From contig NZ_JAHLDM010000002.1 of assembly GCF_018861295.1 (NCBI RefSeq), positions 248,001-312,000 on the forward strand: a stretch of 64,000 nt of DNA, in the 5' to 3' direction. Both the position numbers and the translations under genes were made by a program. The notes beneath the pieces were generated by a model. The model saw only the letters and a program-made list of their open reading frames with translations. It made no database searches and was not told the origin of the DNA. This document shows, piece after piece, positions 34,069-43,336 of the stretch (within the stretch, counting starts at the first letter, position 1; each line of letters opens with the position of its first letter). This DNA is from Clostridium_AD estertheticum_D. Its GTDB lineage: Bacteria; Bacillota; Clostridia; Clostridiales; Clostridiaceae.

Positions 34069-35166
34069 ATGAAGCTAGGAATTGTAGGTTTACCAAATGT
34101 AGGAAAAAGCACATTATTTAATGCAATTACAAAGGCAGGCGCAGAATCTGCTAACTACCCATTTTGTACTATAGAACCAAATGTAGGCGTTGTAAGTGTT
34201 CCAGACAAAAGACTGGATGTATTACAAGGTATTTACGATAGTAAAAAAATAATTCACACTGCTATTGAATTTTATGATATAGCTGGCCTCGTAAAGGGAG
34301 CAAGCAAAGGAGAAGGTTTAGGTAATAAATTTTTATCTCACATAAGAGAGGTTGCATCTATTGTTCATGTAGTAAGATGTTTTGTAGATGAAAATATCAT
34401 ACATGTAGATGGTAACGTTGATCCACTTCGAGATATAGACACTATTAACTTAGAACTTATTTTTTCTGATCTTGATGTATTAGAGAGAAGACTCGAAAGA
34501 TCACAAAAACTTGTTCGTTCTGGAGATAAAACGGCAAAAATGGAATATGAACTTATGGAAAGAATAAAAGAACACCTTGAAGCAAATCTTCCGGCAAGGA
34601 CCCTTGAGTTTACAGAGGAAGAAACTATTTTCGTAAACAGTCTTTTCCTAATTACTTCAAAACCAGTATTATATGCTGCAAACATTAGTGAAGATGATCT
34701 TATGTCTGGTAATACAGAAAATGCTATGGTTAAAAAAGTCCAGGAATTTGCTAAAAATGAAAATTCAGAAGTAATTGTAGTTTGTGCAAGCCTAGAGGAA
34801 GAATTATCTACTTTAGATGACGCAGAAAAAATGGAGCTTTTACAAGAATATGGTCTTAACGAAACAGGACTTGATAAACTCATTCATTCAAGTTATAGAT
34901 TACTCGGACTAATGAGTTACTTAACTGCAGGCCCTCAAGAAATAAGAGCCTGGACTATACACGTTGGAACTAAAGCCCCTGCTGCTGCCGGTAAAATTCA
35001 TTCTGATATAGAAAGAGGTTTTATAAGAGCAGAAATAGTTTCATATGATAAATTAGTTGAATGTGGGAGCGAAGCTGCTGCTAAGGAAAAAGGACAATAT
35101 AGACTTGAAGGAAAAGAGTATATCATGCAAGATGGTGATGTGGTCAACTTTAGATTTAACGTATAA
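34069..35166 (+). CDS. ychF: Redox-regulated ATPase/GTPase YchF (Obg family)
   Basis: A 365-residue TRAFAC P-loop protein. Walker A GLPNVGKSTLFNAI at residues 6-19, the G3 motif YDIAGLVKGASKGEGLGN near 68-85, a coiled-coil insertion (about 130-170) and a C-terminal TGS domain ending in the conserved GKEYIMQDGDVVNFRFNV. YchF prefers ATP and binds ribosomes; in bacteria it affects stress responses. An ATG at 34057 is also in frame and closer to AGGAAAGG, so the protein may have four more residues; the family N-terminus favours 34069. Flanked by its own promoter and terminator. Confidence 0.95.
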   Translation: MKLGIVGLPNVGKSTLFNAITKAGAESANYPFCTIEPNVGVVSVPDKRLDVLQGIYDSKKIIHTAIEFYDIAGLVKGASKGEGLGNKFLSHIREVASIVHVVRCFVDENIIHVDGNVDPLRDIDTINLELIFSDLDVLERRLERSQKLVRSGDKTAKMEYELMERIKEHLEANLPARTLEFTEEETIFVNSLFLITSKPVLYAANISEDDLMSGNTENAMVKKVQEFAKNENSEVIVVCASLEEELSTLDDAEKMELLQEYGLNETGLDKLIHSSYRLLGLMSYLTAGPQEIRAWTIHVGTKAPAAAGKIHSDIERGFIRAEIVSYDKLVECGSEAAAKEKGQYRLEGKEYIMQDGDVVNFRFNV

Positions 35167-35176
35167 AAAATATAAG

Positions 35177-35213
35177 CCGCAGATACTAAGAAATTAGTTT
35201 CTGCGGTTTTTTT
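35177..35213 (+). terminator. Terminator of ychF
   Basis: CCGCAGA pairs with TCTGCGG around a 16-nt loop, followed by seven T residues (35207-35213). It starts 10 nt after the ychF stop. Confidence 0.9.
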
Positions 35214-35238
35214 CATTAATCTCATAGTTTTTCATGTC

Positions 35239-35445
35239 TGTTAACTAAGAGTATATATTGCTACAACTGCGTTTCGCTTCACCTTGAAATTCTAGAATTT
35301 ATTATATTTATGGATGCTAAAACCCACAAACTCGCTGCGCTCAAACATGTGGGTTTCTTAGCGCATACATAAATATAATAAATTAAGAATTTCTAAGGTT
35401 TGCTCAAATGCATTTTACGCAATATATACTTTTGTTAACATGTTA
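35239..35445. repeat. Large imperfect palindrome (about 200 bp)
   Basis: Two arms of roughly 90-95 nt face each other around a 19-nt loop at 35329-35347. Matched blocks include AGTATATATTGC (35250-35261) with GCAATATATACT (35419-35430), AATTTATTATATTTATG with its complement near 35365-35383, and AACCCACA (35321-35328) with TGTGGGTT (35348-35355). The loop reads ACTCGCTGCGCTCAAACA-like sequence. There is no coding frame. The 12-bp ends recur as the inverted repeat at 16845-16895, which suggests a dispersed MITE-like family. The following 35446-35708 is AT-rich with no feature that I can support. Confidence 0.65.
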
Positions 35446-35708
35446 TGATTAACGACAACGACAAAACAATACTACTCACCTGTATATAATTTTAAAAGGC
35501 TACTAGTCAACCTTCTCAAAAATACGACTAACGCTTTAATTATATTTTTTATTGTTACTTTTCTATTGTTTTACAATATATTCAAGTACAACACATTGAA
35601 ATTTGAACCAACTCAATATCCTAACGGATAAAACATAGGTTTGTAGTCTAATCTTATTATTTTCAACTTTTATATCTATTTTTTTGTATTTATATTTTCA
35701 ATTACTAG

Positions 35709-38003
35709 TTATTTTCTGCTGCTGTATTTTTTTAATTCTTTGCTAATGATTAACATTAGAGATTCAAAGTTTTGATCTGAGTCACCCATTATCACTTGAA
35801 TTGCATCATCGATTGAGGTCATTGTATATATATGAAAGTTTCCATTTTTAATTTCCTGTTCAACTTCCCCATTTAGGACCAAATCGTCTGCATTAGATAG
35901 TGGAATCAATACACCTTTGCCTTTTATAGTGTCTAAGGCTTTACATGCTGCAAAGAAACCTTCTATTTTATGATTTACTCCTCCAATAGGTTGGACTTCT
36001 CCAAATTGATTTACCGAACCTGTAAGGGCAATGTTTTGCTTTACTGGTATTTTGCTTAAGGCAGAGATCATACTTATAATTTCTGCAACTGATGCACTAT
36101 CACCATCTATTTTTCCGTATATTTGTTCAAAACTTACGTGAAAATCAACTGGTAGTTTACTAAACCCGCCATTTATATTGCTCATATAACCCTTCAGAAT
36201 ATTAATAGATTTACTATGAATGCTACCACTTAGATTGCTCTCTTGCTGAACGTCTATTATATTACCTGCTCCCTTATAACAACAACAGGTAATTTTTATC
36301 GGCTTACCAAAACTAAAATATCCTGTATCAATTACTGATAATCCATTCACCTGTCCTATTTTACTATTTGTAACATCGATAAGCATTTTCTTTTCAGTAT
36401 AGTGATTTAAAATTTCCTTTTCCATAATATCTTTTGTGTACCCTACGTCAATTATATCATTTTCATTAATCTCAGCTCTATTTTCTGACTCAACCTTATT
36501 ACTGGCTAAAATTAATATTTTTTTAATCTCATGTTTGTCATAATAAACTTTTTTCTTGCTTTCTATCCTCTTAGACATTATCCTTGCCACTTCTCTAATA
36601 GCTCCGTTTGTAAGTGATTTAAAATTATTTTCAAGGCAAATCTTATTAATCCCAAATACTAAAGAGTTTTTTAGATTATTATCTATATTCTGTACTGGAT
36701 TACATTCTGCTTTTATAGTGAAAATTTTTTTAAAGTCCTCATCATAATTATAAAGCAAGTCGTATGTCTCATAATCTCCAATAAGAATAATTTTTGTTTT
36801 GATGGATATAGGTTCTGGTTTTAAAGTGTTTAAAGAAATAATCTCATAATGGTTACTATTAGCTCCAACATCTACCTTTTCTGCTAATAAAGATTTCTTT
36901 AACTGATTATACGCCAAAGGGTTACTTAGCAAACTATTTATTCTAATTATCAAACACCCTTCATTTGCTTTGAGTAAACTTCCGCTCCTTATAAATCCGA
37001 CATTAGTTGAATAAACCCCTTTGTGATTTTCATATTCTATATTCCCAATTAAGTTCGTTAAATTAGGATCTTGCTCAAAAATTACTGGTGGAACTTGATT
37101 ATTGCTATTATCTACAATTACATTAACAATATATTTGTAGATAATTTCATTTATTTGTTCCTCATCTTCATCATAATTCATAGAATAATTATCTATAAGT
37201 CTTGTTTCGATACTACTACATACTATATCAATATACTTCACTACAATTTCATCTTCCATAAACATATCTTTAAAATCATCTTTTAATTGACTCATTTCAT
37301 TTTTGTAGTATATTCCCATTATTTGTTTTATTTTTTCTAAGTCCCTTGCTTCAAATTCTTTTAATTTTTCTAAAGTATCCTTAGCTTTTTCCTTTAACAT
37401 TTTTGCCGTAGCTAAAATTTCTTCTTTTCTCTCTTTATCTAGTGTATCATATTCATTCTCTGACATTTCCTTTCCTTTACTTAAAGGAATGAATGTAAAC
37501 CCACTATTAGTAGATTTTATATCAAAACCTCTCTCTTTTGCTATATCTATTAGACCCCCAATAAGTTCATTCCTTTTTTTTTGAATTCCTTCTTGGATTC
37601 CCTCTTTTTCTTTATTTGATGAATTATTATAAAACTGAAATGTACACTCTAAATACTCATCCTGTAATCCCTCAAGTATATCTTTTAACCTATTTCCACT
37701 CCCATTACTTACAATAATAGGTTTAGGAGATTTTTCATCTTCATATAATACATAACAAATATCTTTTGGTTTACTATTATTCTGAAAGATTTTATCTACA
37801 CATTCAGTAATATCCTTAAGACTTTCCTTTGAAAAATCGTCTATTAAATAAACATTAAAACCCTCTTTATCTATACTCATAGCAGTTTTAATATTTTTTA
37901 TTACATCTAAATATTGTGGCATGGGATTTAATGTTTCCCTTGCATCTATATTTTCAATATCAAATTCATATATTATATCCTTTGGAGTTAATTCCTTACT
38001 CAT
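35709..38003 (-). CDS. Lon-like (S16) protease with degenerate AAA+ ATP site
   Basis: A 764-residue protein of the LonB-like group (COG1067). The C-terminal S16 protease domain is intact: Ser636 in GDSAS and Lys679 in GGVNHKIEGF form the dyad with the 43-residue spacing seen in Lon. In the AAA+ part the equivalent of the P-loop (residues about 49-63, GFNVYLIDDFSKESL) lacks GxxGxGK[ST], and the Walker B-like strand GCLIIRINSLL lacks its Asp. A charged helical insertion spans about 150-260. It may therefore work without ATP hydrolysis, like LonC proteases. Single gene with AAGGAGGAGG ribosome site; substrates unknown. Confidence 0.85.
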   Translation of the reverse strand: MSKELTPKDIIYEFDIENIDARETLNPMPQYLDVIKNIKTAMSIDKEGFNVYLIDDFSKESLKDITECVDKIFQNNSKPKDICYVLYEDEKSPKPIIVSNGSGNRLKDILEGLQDEYLECTFQFYNNSSNKEKEGIQEGIQKKRNELIGGLIDIAKERGFDIKSTNSGFTFIPLSKGKEMSENEYDTLDKERKEEILATAKMLKEKAKDTLEKLKEFEARDLEKIKQIMGIYYKNEMSQLKDDFKDMFMEDEIVVKYIDIVCSSIETRLIDNYSMNYDEDEEQINEIIYKYIVNVIVDNSNNQVPPVIFEQDPNLTNLIGNIEYENHKGVYSTNVGFIRSGSLLKANEGCLIIRINSLLSNPLAYNQLKKSLLAEKVDVGANSNHYEIISLNTLKPEPISIKTKIILIGDYETYDLLYNYDEDFKKIFTIKAECNPVQNIDNNLKNSLVFGINKICLENNFKSLTNGAIREVARIMSKRIESKKKVYYDKHEIKKILILASNKVESENRAEINENDIIDVGYTKDIMEKEILNHYTEKKMLIDVTNSKIGQVNGLSVIDTGYFSFGKPIKITCCCYKGAGNIIDVQQESNLSGSIHSKSINILKGYMSNINGGFSKLPVDFHVSFEQIYGKIDGDSASVAEIISMISALSKIPVKQNIALTGSVNQFGEVQPIGGVNHKIEGFFAACKALDTIKGKGVLIPLSNADDLVLNGEVEQEIKNGNFHIYTMTSIDDAIQVIMGDSDQNFESLMLIISKELKKYSSRK

Positions 38004-38165
38004 ATTCCTCCTCCTTTCAATTCTTTATTCTATTAATATTCTTAAATCACACATTTGGGGACAAATATTCTCATTATGGATTAATAATTTTTCTAATTTT
38101 ATGATTACGCCCACTTTTATACATATATTGTAAAAATAAATTTATAAATACACCTTTTTTAATAC

Positions 38166-38194
38166 TTGAGTTAAATAAGAACTTAAGATATAAT
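38166..38194 (+). promoter_or_regulatory. Sigma-A promoter of the basic protein gene
   Basis: TTGAGT (38166-38171) and a perfect TATAAT (38189-38194) are exactly 17 nt apart, about 55 nt before the ATG at 38249. Confidence 0.75.
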
Positions 38195-38248
38195 AAGCTT
38201 ATTGACTTTTTATATTTTTTATAATTTTTTTTGTGAAGGAGTAATTTA

Positions 38249-38668
38249 ATGGGATTAAAAGACAAATTGACTAATAGCTACACAAATGCTTATTTAAAAA
38301 GATATGGTGATAGACTTACTCAAGCACAAGGCAGAGTTCTATCTGTCAAAGTGGAAGCAAAAAATTATCTTAGAATATTTTATAAATTAACAGTAACCAT
38401 CCTTGTAAAGGCTGATGGAAGCAAATCAATTTCTAAGTGCATATATAAAAAACATCGTTGGTTTAAAAAGATAGGCTTTATATCAGTACTTCAAGGACAG
38501 TCTGTTATAATTCAAGGAATGAAAGGCAAAAAAGGTAAAGAACACAGGGAACATATTCAAATTGTTAACATTAGAAACATGACTACGAAAAAAGACTTAG
38601 TTCCACAAAAACAAGGAACCCCGCCTCAAAAGGTACAAAGAGTAAGAGCAGATAAACGATTTAAGTAA
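38249..38668 (+). CDS. Conserved-looking small basic protein of unknown function
   Basis: A 139-residue protein that I do not recognise. It has no signal peptide or membrane span. The middle (residues 28-105) alternates short hydrophobic strands, such as RVLSVKVEAKNYLRIFYKLTVTILVKADG and FISVLQGQSVIIQGMKG, which suggests a small beta-barrel (OB-like) fold. The last 30 residues are very basic and Gln/Pro-containing (QKQGTPPQKVQRVRADKRFK), compatible with nucleic-acid binding. It is a single gene with a strong promoter, AAGGAG ribosome site and a perfect terminator, so it is clearly expressed as a unit. It is divergent from the Lon-like protease gene. Confidence 0.75.
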   Translation: MGLKDKLTNSYTNAYLKRYGDRLTQAQGRVLSVKVEAKNYLRIFYKLTVTILVKADGSKSISKCIYKKHRWFKKIGFISVLQGQSVIIQGMKGKKGKEHREHIQIVNIRNMTTKKDLVPQKQGTPPQKVQRVRADKRFK

Positions 38669-38669
38669 T

Positions 38670-38701
38670 AAAAGCTATATGACTTTTGTCATATAGCTTT
38701 T
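38670..38701. terminator. Bidirectional terminator
   Basis: A perfect 14-bp stem, AAAAGCTATATGAC with its complement (38670-38683 and 38688-38701), encloses a TTTT loop and carries A/T runs on both ends. It lies 1 nt after the basic-protein stop and 33 nt after the end of the convergent P-type ATPase gene, serving both. Confidence 0.92.
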
Positions 38702-38734
38702 TAAATTCACAAAACTTGTCACCATCAGGTGCCG

Positions 38735-41344
38735 CTAGTGCTTGTTTGTTAAATATAAGTACAAACTATTTATAAATGAAATAATACCTGAGAAAAACAA
38801 AACAATTAACCATTGTCCTAAATTAAGTGGTATAGTATGAAAAACATTCTGCAAAAATGGAATATAAACTATACTAAGTAACATAATTACCGATATACTT
38901 ACAGCCCCCAATAAATACATATTTGTAAATGGGTTAATTTCAAATAAAGAATGTTTTTCAGATCTACATTCAAACACATGTATTAGTTGAGATAAAACTA
39001 AAGTTCCAAGAGCAAGTGTTCTACAGGCCTCAATACTCATACCATAATATTTACCACCAATGAATGACAATATAGTACAAACACCTATAAGGCAGCCACG
39101 TATGATAATCTTTTCTGTAAGACCTCTTGAAAATACACTTTCATTTTTTCCTCTAGGTTTTTCGAGCATTATATCAGGATCTGCAGGATCTACTCCTAAT
39201 GCAATAGCTGGAAGACCATCCGTAACTAAATTTACAAACAAAATTTGAATTGGAAGAAGTGGATTCTCTAAATAAAATAAAGAAGCCAAAAACATGGTAA
39301 GTACTTCGCCCAAATTACAAGATAATAAATATCTTATAAATTTTCTAATATTATTATAAATTACTCGTCCTTCTTCAACTGCAGAAACAATAGTCGCAAA
39401 ATTGTCATCGAGTAAAATCATAGATGATGCCTCTTTGGTTACATCTGTACCAGATATACCCATAGCTATACCAATATCTGCCTCTTTTATAGCTGGTGCA
39501 TCATTAACACCATCCCCAGTCATAGCTACAATATGATTTTTATGTTTAAATGCCTTAACTATCCTTAGCTTGTGTTTAGGACTCACTCTTGCAAATATTT
39601 TTAAATTATCAATATTCTTATCTAATTCCTTATCACTTAATTTATCCAGTTCATCCCCAGTTATAACTTCTTCTTGCGATTTACAGATTTCTAAATCTTT
39701 TCCTATAGCATAAGCTGTGTTTTTATGATCTCCTGTTATCATTATAGGTCTTATACCTGCAATCTTACACTTTATAACTGCATCCTTTACTTCTTTCCTT
39801 GGAGGATCAATTATACCTGCTACACCTATGAAAATTAAGTTACTTTCCAAATTATCATTATGCACAACCCCAGTAACCTTATAGGCCGAGGCGATACATC
39901 TTAAAGCCTTGTTTGACATAGCCTCAACTGATCTCATTAGTTTGTTTTTATAAACGGGAAGCATCGGCTGTATAAGTCCCTCAATTAATATATAATTACA
40001 TTTTTCTATAACCCGTTCCGGAGCACCCTTTACATAACAAACTTCTCTGCCATCTTCTTTAACAATAACGGACATAATTTTTCTTGTTGAGTTAAATGCT
40101 ATTTCATATACACGTCTCGCTTTGTTTAAAAATTCCTGTAATTCCTTTGAATTATTGAAAAAACCTTTAATCAATGCTGTTTCTGTTGGATCACCAAATA
40201 AACACTTTTCAACATTTCTTGAACTGAAATCATAATTACAATCATTACAGTATGTATAGGCTTTTTTCATCATTAAATTAAGAGGAATTTTATCGTTATC
40301 AATATTGTATATCTGTCCATCAAAATATAATGCTTTTACTGTCATATTATTTTCAGTTAAGGTTCCTGTTTTATCAGTGCATATTACAGAAGTACACCCC
40401 AGAGTTTCAACGGCTGGTAATTTTCTAACTAGAGCGTTTCTTTTAAGCATTCTAGATACACCAAGTGCCAAAGCGACTGTAACTATAGCAGTTAAACCTT
40501 CAGGGATTGCAGCTACTGCAAGACTTACTCCTAGTAAAAACATTTCGTACTTATCTTGACCACGCCAAATTCCCATAAACGTTACAACAAAACAAATTAT
40601 TATACAAAGTATAACTAATATTTTTCCAAGATGCGCCAATCGTTCTTTTAATGGTGACCTCTCATTATCTATACTATGAAGCATATCTGCTATTTTCCCC
40701 ATTTCCGTACTCATTCCTGTTGCAATAACTTTGGCTTTAGCTTTTCCAGTAAGAATTATTGTTCCCATATAAATGGTATTTTCCTTAGAACTTGCACTTT
40801 TAGATACTCCAGCGGATTCTCCAGTAAGTAAGGATTCATCTAGCATGATGTTATTACACTCAGTCAAAATGCAATCTGCAGGGATTCTATCTCCGCTTTC
40901 TAAAATTACGAGGTCTCCAGGCACTAAATATATTGCATTTATTACTGAAATTCCTCCATTTCTAACTACTTTAGCTGTTGGTGCTGCAAGCTTACCAAGT
41001 GCCTCTAATGACTTTTCAGTTTTAAACTCTTGAATAAATCCTAGTATTCCATTCATTATAACTATTATAAATATAGTTATTGCATCCGCTTTTTCACCCA
41101 TAAGACCTGAAAGCACAGTTGCTACAATTAATATCCAAGTAATAAAATCATTGAATTGAGAAACAAATATTTGAAGAGCTGATATCTTTTTTTTACTTTC
41201 TAATTTATTAAACCCATATTTTTTAAGCCTACTCTCGGCATCTGCATTTGTTAACCCCTTTGATGAGGTAATACTATCATAACCAAGTCCACTTGACTTA
41301 TTTTTATCCTTAGCATTGTTATTTGACATTCGTTCATTAAACAC
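38735..41344 (-). CDS. Cation-translocating P-type ATPase, Ca2+ (PMCA/SERCA) type
   Basis: An 869-residue type II P-type ATPase. It has the actuator TGES (174-177), ion-site motif AIPEGL (280-285), phosphorylation motif DKTGTLT with Asp324, the MITGDH and TGDGVNDAPA hinge motifs, and ten membrane helices. PEGL in helix 4 is typical of calcium pumps, so Ca2+ efflux is the best guess. There is no N-terminal heavy-metal domain. The start is GTG after AAGGGGG. A hairpin, AGATAACA with TGTTATCT near 41375-41400, lies in its leader. Monocistronic by context. Confidence 0.9.
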   Translation of the reverse strand: MFNERMSNNNAKDKNKSSGLGYDSITSSKGLTNADAESRLKKYGFNKLESKKKISALQIFVSQFNDFITWILIVATVLSGLMGEKADAITIFIIVIMNGILGFIQEFKTEKSLEALGKLAAPTAKVVRNGGISVINAIYLVPGDLVILESGDRIPADCILTECNNIMLDESLLTGESAGVSKSASSKENTIYMGTIILTGKAKAKVIATGMSTEMGKIADMLHSIDNERSPLKERLAHLGKILVILCIIICFVVTFMGIWRGQDKYEMFLLGVSLAVAAIPEGLTAIVTVALALGVSRMLKRNALVRKLPAVETLGCTSVICTDKTGTLTENNMTVKALYFDGQIYNIDNDKIPLNLMMKKAYTYCNDCNYDFSSRNVEKCLFGDPTETALIKGFFNNSKELQEFLNKARRVYEIAFNSTRKIMSVIVKEDGREVCYVKGAPERVIEKCNYILIEGLIQPMLPVYKNKLMRSVEAMSNKALRCIASAYKVTGVVHNDNLESNLIFIGVAGIIDPPRKEVKDAVIKCKIAGIRPIMITGDHKNTAYAIGKDLEICKSQEEVITGDELDKLSDKELDKNIDNLKIFARVSPKHKLRIVKAFKHKNHIVAMTGDGVNDAPAIKEADIGIAMGISGTDVTKEASSMILLDDNFATIVSAVEEGRVIYNNIRKFIRYLLSCNLGEVLTMFLASLFYLENPLLPIQILFVNLVTDGLPAIALGVDPADPDIMLEKPRGKNESVFSRGLTEKIIIRGCLIGVCTILSFIGGKYYGMSIEACRTLALGTLVLSQLIHVFECRSEKHSLFEINPFTNMYLLGAVSISVIMLLSIVYIPFLQNVFHTIPLNLGQWLIVLFFSGIISFINSLYLYLTNKH

Positions 41345-41509
41345 TTATATTCCCCCTTACACCTCTTTAAAATAGATAACATTTTCTAATTGTTATCTTT
41401 CCTACTTAATCATCTTATTATTTTTAGATAACTACATTGCTATATTCTATATTCTTTACTAATATATGTGGTTACTTTCCTACATATGAAAAGAATATTT
41501 GGTTTTTTC

Positions 41510-41538
41510 TTTACAATATGTAAGTTTGAATATAAAAT
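41510..41538 (+). promoter_or_regulatory. Sigma-A promoter of the pyrophosphatase gene
   Basis: TTTACA (41510-41515) and TAAAAT (41533-41538), each 5/6, are exactly 17 nt apart, about 80 nt before the ATG at 41620. The leader contains an AT-rich palindrome, CAGGTAATAATTATTATCTG. Confidence 0.65.
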
Positions 41539-41619
41539 AATGTTATCAACAATTATTAGTTAAAACGACACGCAGGTAATAATTATTATCTGTCCTAGGA
41601 GAAGACAAGGAGGACATAC

Positions 41620-43263
41620 ATGAAAAACATTGTTTATATTACTGGTCACAAAAATCCAGATACTGATTCTATTTGTTCTGCTATTGCCTACTCAGAATTT
41701 AAAAATAAAACTGGTAAACTTACTGCAGTGCCTATAAGGCTCGGTGAAACAAATTCCGAAACAAAATTTATCCTTAAATATTTTTCTGTAGCTGAGCCTG
41801 AACTTATAACTACAGTTAAAACACAAATTTCTGATTTAGACATTGATGTTGTAGCTCCAATTTCACCGGATATTTCTCTAAAAATGGCTTGGTCTATTAT
41901 GAAGAAAAAGAATGTTAAGACCCTACCTGTAATAGACGAAAATGATCAACTAGCTGGTGTAGCTTCAGTTTCAAATCTTGCTTCAAACTATTTAGATATT
42001 TGGGACAATTCTATTCTTGCAAAGAGTAATACACCCCTTGAAAATATTTTAGATACACTATCCGCTAAATGTTTATACAAACCAGAGACCCCCTTTAAGA
42101 TAACTGGTAAAATTATCGTAGCTGCTATGCATCCTGATAGCACAAAAACAGTAATTGAAGCTGGGGATATTGGCATATGTGGCGATAGAGATGATTCACA
42201 GTGCTTACTTATTAAGTCAAAAGCATCGCTTGTAATTATTACAGGTGACCATGCACCAACAGCTGAAGTTATGGAACTTGCAAAAGCTAACGAATGTACA
42301 ATTGTATTAACACCATATGACACATTTACAGCTTCTAGACTTATAACTCAAAGTATTCCTATAGATTATGTTATGACTAGAAAAAATCTTGTTACTTTTA
42401 ATACAGAAGATTTTATTGATGAAATAAAATACACTATGATTGAAACTAGATATAGAAGTTATCCAGTTCTTGATGAAAATAATAAAGTGGTTGGAAGTAT
42501 TTCAAGATTTCATTTAATATCAGAAAATAAAAAAAAGGTTATACTTGTAGATCATAATGAAAAAACCCAATCGGTACTAGGACTTGAAGATGCTGAAATA
42601 TTAGAAATAATAGATCATCATAGAATTGCGGATGTTCAAACTGGTCAACCTATATATTTCAGAAATGAACCTGTGGGAAGCACTTCAACAATCGTAGCAA
42701 CCATATTCTTTGAAAATGGAATTAGACCATCAAAAAGTGTTGCTGGAATTTTATGTGCAGCAATTATTTCTGATACATTATTACTAAAATCACCTACATC
42801 TACGATAGTTGACGAACTAACTTTAAAAAGATTAGCTCAGATTGCCGACTTAAATATAGAAGAGTTTGCTAAAGAAATGTTTAAAGCTGGTACTTCACTT
42901 GAAGGTAAAACAGCTGAGGAAATTTTCTACCAGGATTTTAAAATTTTTACTCTTAGTGGTTCTAAAGTAGGAGTATCACAAGTTGGTACAATGTATATTG
43001 AAGGTTTCGATACAATTAAAGATGACATGATAGAATTAATGAATAAAAAAGCAACCGAAAATGGTTTCAACTTGATTATATTAATGCTAACGGATATATT
43101 AAATGGCGGTTCAGTATTAATAGCTTCTGGGGAATACAAAGACATTGTTTCAAAAGCTTTTAATGTTAATTTAACAGATAGCGGTGTATACATACCTGGT
43201 CTAGTTTCAAGAAAAAAACAAGTTATACCACCTATCACAGTTGCCCTAAGTAAAATAAAATAA
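41620..43263 (+). CDS. ppaC: Manganese-dependent family II pyrophosphatase with CBS and DRTGG domains
   Basis: A 547-residue CBS-type inorganic pyrophosphatase. The DHH catalytic part is split by a regulatory insert: N-terminal TGHKNPDTDSICSA supplies metal-binding His and Asp residues, then a CBS motif pair (about 70-120 and 245-300) surrounds a DRTGG-like domain, and the DHH part resumes with ILVDHNE and EIIDHHRIAD. The C-terminal DHHA2 domain has SRKKQVIPPI. PPi hydrolysis drives biosynthesis; in the C. perfringens homologue AMP and diadenosine polyphosphates bind the CBS/DRTGG insert. It has its own promoter and terminator. Confidence 0.94.
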   Translation: MKNIVYITGHKNPDTDSICSAIAYSEFKNKTGKLTAVPIRLGETNSETKFILKYFSVAEPELITTVKTQISDLDIDVVAPISPDISLKMAWSIMKKKNVKTLPVIDENDQLAGVASVSNLASNYLDIWDNSILAKSNTPLENILDTLSAKCLYKPETPFKITGKIIVAAMHPDSTKTVIEAGDIGICGDRDDSQCLLIKSKASLVIITGDHAPTAEVMELAKANECTIVLTPYDTFTASRLITQSIPIDYVMTRKNLVTFNTEDFIDEIKYTMIETRYRSYPVLDENNKVVGSISRFHLISENKKKVILVDHNEKTQSVLGLEDAEILEIIDHHRIADVQTGQPIYFRNEPVGSTSTIVATIFFENGIRPSKSVAGILCAAIISDTLLLKSPTSTIVDELTLKRLAQIADLNIEEFAKEMFKAGTSLEGKTAEEIFYQDFKIFTLSGSKVGVSQVGTMYIEGFDTIKDDMIELMNKKATENGFNLIILMLTDILNGGSVLIASGEYKDIVSKAFNVNLTDSGVYIPGLVSRKKQVIPPITVALSKIK

Positions 43264-43274
43264 GTTTTTAATAA

Positions 43275-43317
43275 AAAACAAAGCAAAGTATTTATTAAAA
43301 AATATTTGCTTTGTTTT
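43275..43317. terminator. Bidirectional terminator after ppaC
   Basis: AAAACAAAGCAAA (43275-43287) and its exact complement (43305-43317) form a 13-bp stem ending in T-rich sequence; the loop pairs further as an AT-rich stem. It lies between the convergent ends of ppaC and the membrane-protein gene. Confidence 0.88.
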
Positions 43318-43336
43318 TTATAATTTATAAACACTT

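Noticed and set aside
38203..38225. Second promoter TTGACT/TATAAT before the basic protein gene
   Set aside because: The spacer is only 12 nt, too short for sigma-A; the upstream pair with a 17-nt spacer is preferred.
37916..38265. Several 60-70 codon frames around the Lon-like gene start
   Set aside because: They overlap the real promoter regions and the start of the Lon-like gene, have no ribosome sites and show only AT-rich low-complexity residues.
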